From Antedon mediterranea (taxonomy: Eukaryota; Echinodermata; Crinoidea; Comatulida; Antedonidae), in contig NC_092680.1 in assembly GCF_964355755.1 (NCBI RefSeq), positions 17,647,001 through 17,711,000 of the forward strand: DNA of 64,000 bases, given 5' to 3'. Every line of letters begins with the position of its first letter. Position 1 is the stretch's first letter. The notes beneath the pieces were generated by a model. It saw only the letters and a program-made list of their open reading frames with translations, made no database searches and was not told the origin of the DNA. The translations under genes were made by a program, and so were the position numbers. Shown here one piece after another: positions 63,917-64,000 of this stretch.

Positions 63917-64000
63917 TTTAAATTCTGTAAAATAAAATATAAACTTCACAATTGCTAGTTTTTCTTTCAGTTTAAAGTAAAAATATTGATATATTGCAGC
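63917..64000 (-). other. TUBE1: TUBE1 5' leader and probable 5'-UTR intron edge
   Basis: Reading on the minus strand, ATTTTATTTTACAG|AATTTAAA precedes the ATG, so a short UTR piece and an upstream intron are likely. The promoter lies beyond the right edge. Confidence 0.6.

Overview
This window is animal nuclear DNA. It is AT-rich and intron-rich, with GT-AG splice junctions, long repeat-filled introns and single-copy metazoan genes. The genes match animal families closely (MOCS2, GOLPH3, CLCA, CFAP161, epsilon-tubulin, FASTK-domain). The very frequent palindrome TAGGCCTA, the STAND-NTPase/TPR gene, and the tRNA- and 5S-derived SINEs suggest a marine deuterostome, most likely an echinoderm. 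That taxonomic placement is inference only. Layout, left to right: (1) 2519-2806, minus: first coding exon of what looks like a voltage-gated sodium channel alpha subunit, with the rest off the left edge. (2) 6995-11191, plus: MOCS2A then MOCS2B, the two subunits of molybdopterin synthase, arranged so that splicing would give one bicistronic mRNA. (3) 14778-17598, plus: a three-exon secreted cysteine-rich protein, tentatively Spaetzle/Trunk-like. (4) 21522-28251, minus: GOLPH3 in four exons; its 4.5-kb last intron holds a nested inverted minisatellite complex and a ~1.76-kb 28/30-bp minisatellite. (5) 30459-41309, minus: a complete ten-exon CLCA gene (about 930 aa) with HEXXH protease motif, VWA domain and C-terminal membrane helix; one intron appears to be GC-AG, and another carries an L1/Tx1-like LINE relic. 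(6) 42274-44575: a 5S-rRNA-derived SINE split by a 1.8-kb foldback transposon. (7) 45698-48625, minus: a STAND/NB-ARC-like NTPase with TPR repeats, carrying a one-base frameshift at a seven-base homopolymer. (8) 50517-55169, plus: CFAP161 in seven exons. (9) 57027-61623, minus: a FASTK/RAP-domain mitochondrial RNA-binding protein in six coding exons. (10) 62579-63916, minus: epsilon-tubulin (TUBE1) with an intronless coding region. The genes are mostly unrelated in function: cofactor synthesis, Golgi trafficking, cell-surface protease, ciliary and centriolar parts, and mitochondrial RNA metabolism. CFAP161 and TUBE1 are both ciliary/centriolar but are not adjacent. The rest is intronic and intergenic DNA rich in non-autonomous DNA transposons, SINEs, LINE fragments and tandem repeats. 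Three transposon families carry repeated perfect matches to known transcription-factor consensus motifs: TTGCGCAA (C/EBP-like), AGGTCA direct repeats (nuclear-receptor-like) and CC(A/T)6GG (CArG). I did not find a clearly new functional system. The most notable structures are the 5S-SINE/foldback composite, the nested minisatellite complex in the GOLPH3 intron, and the MOCS2 bicistronic arrangement. All exon boundaries were read by eye from splice consensus, reading-frame continuity and remembered family sequences.
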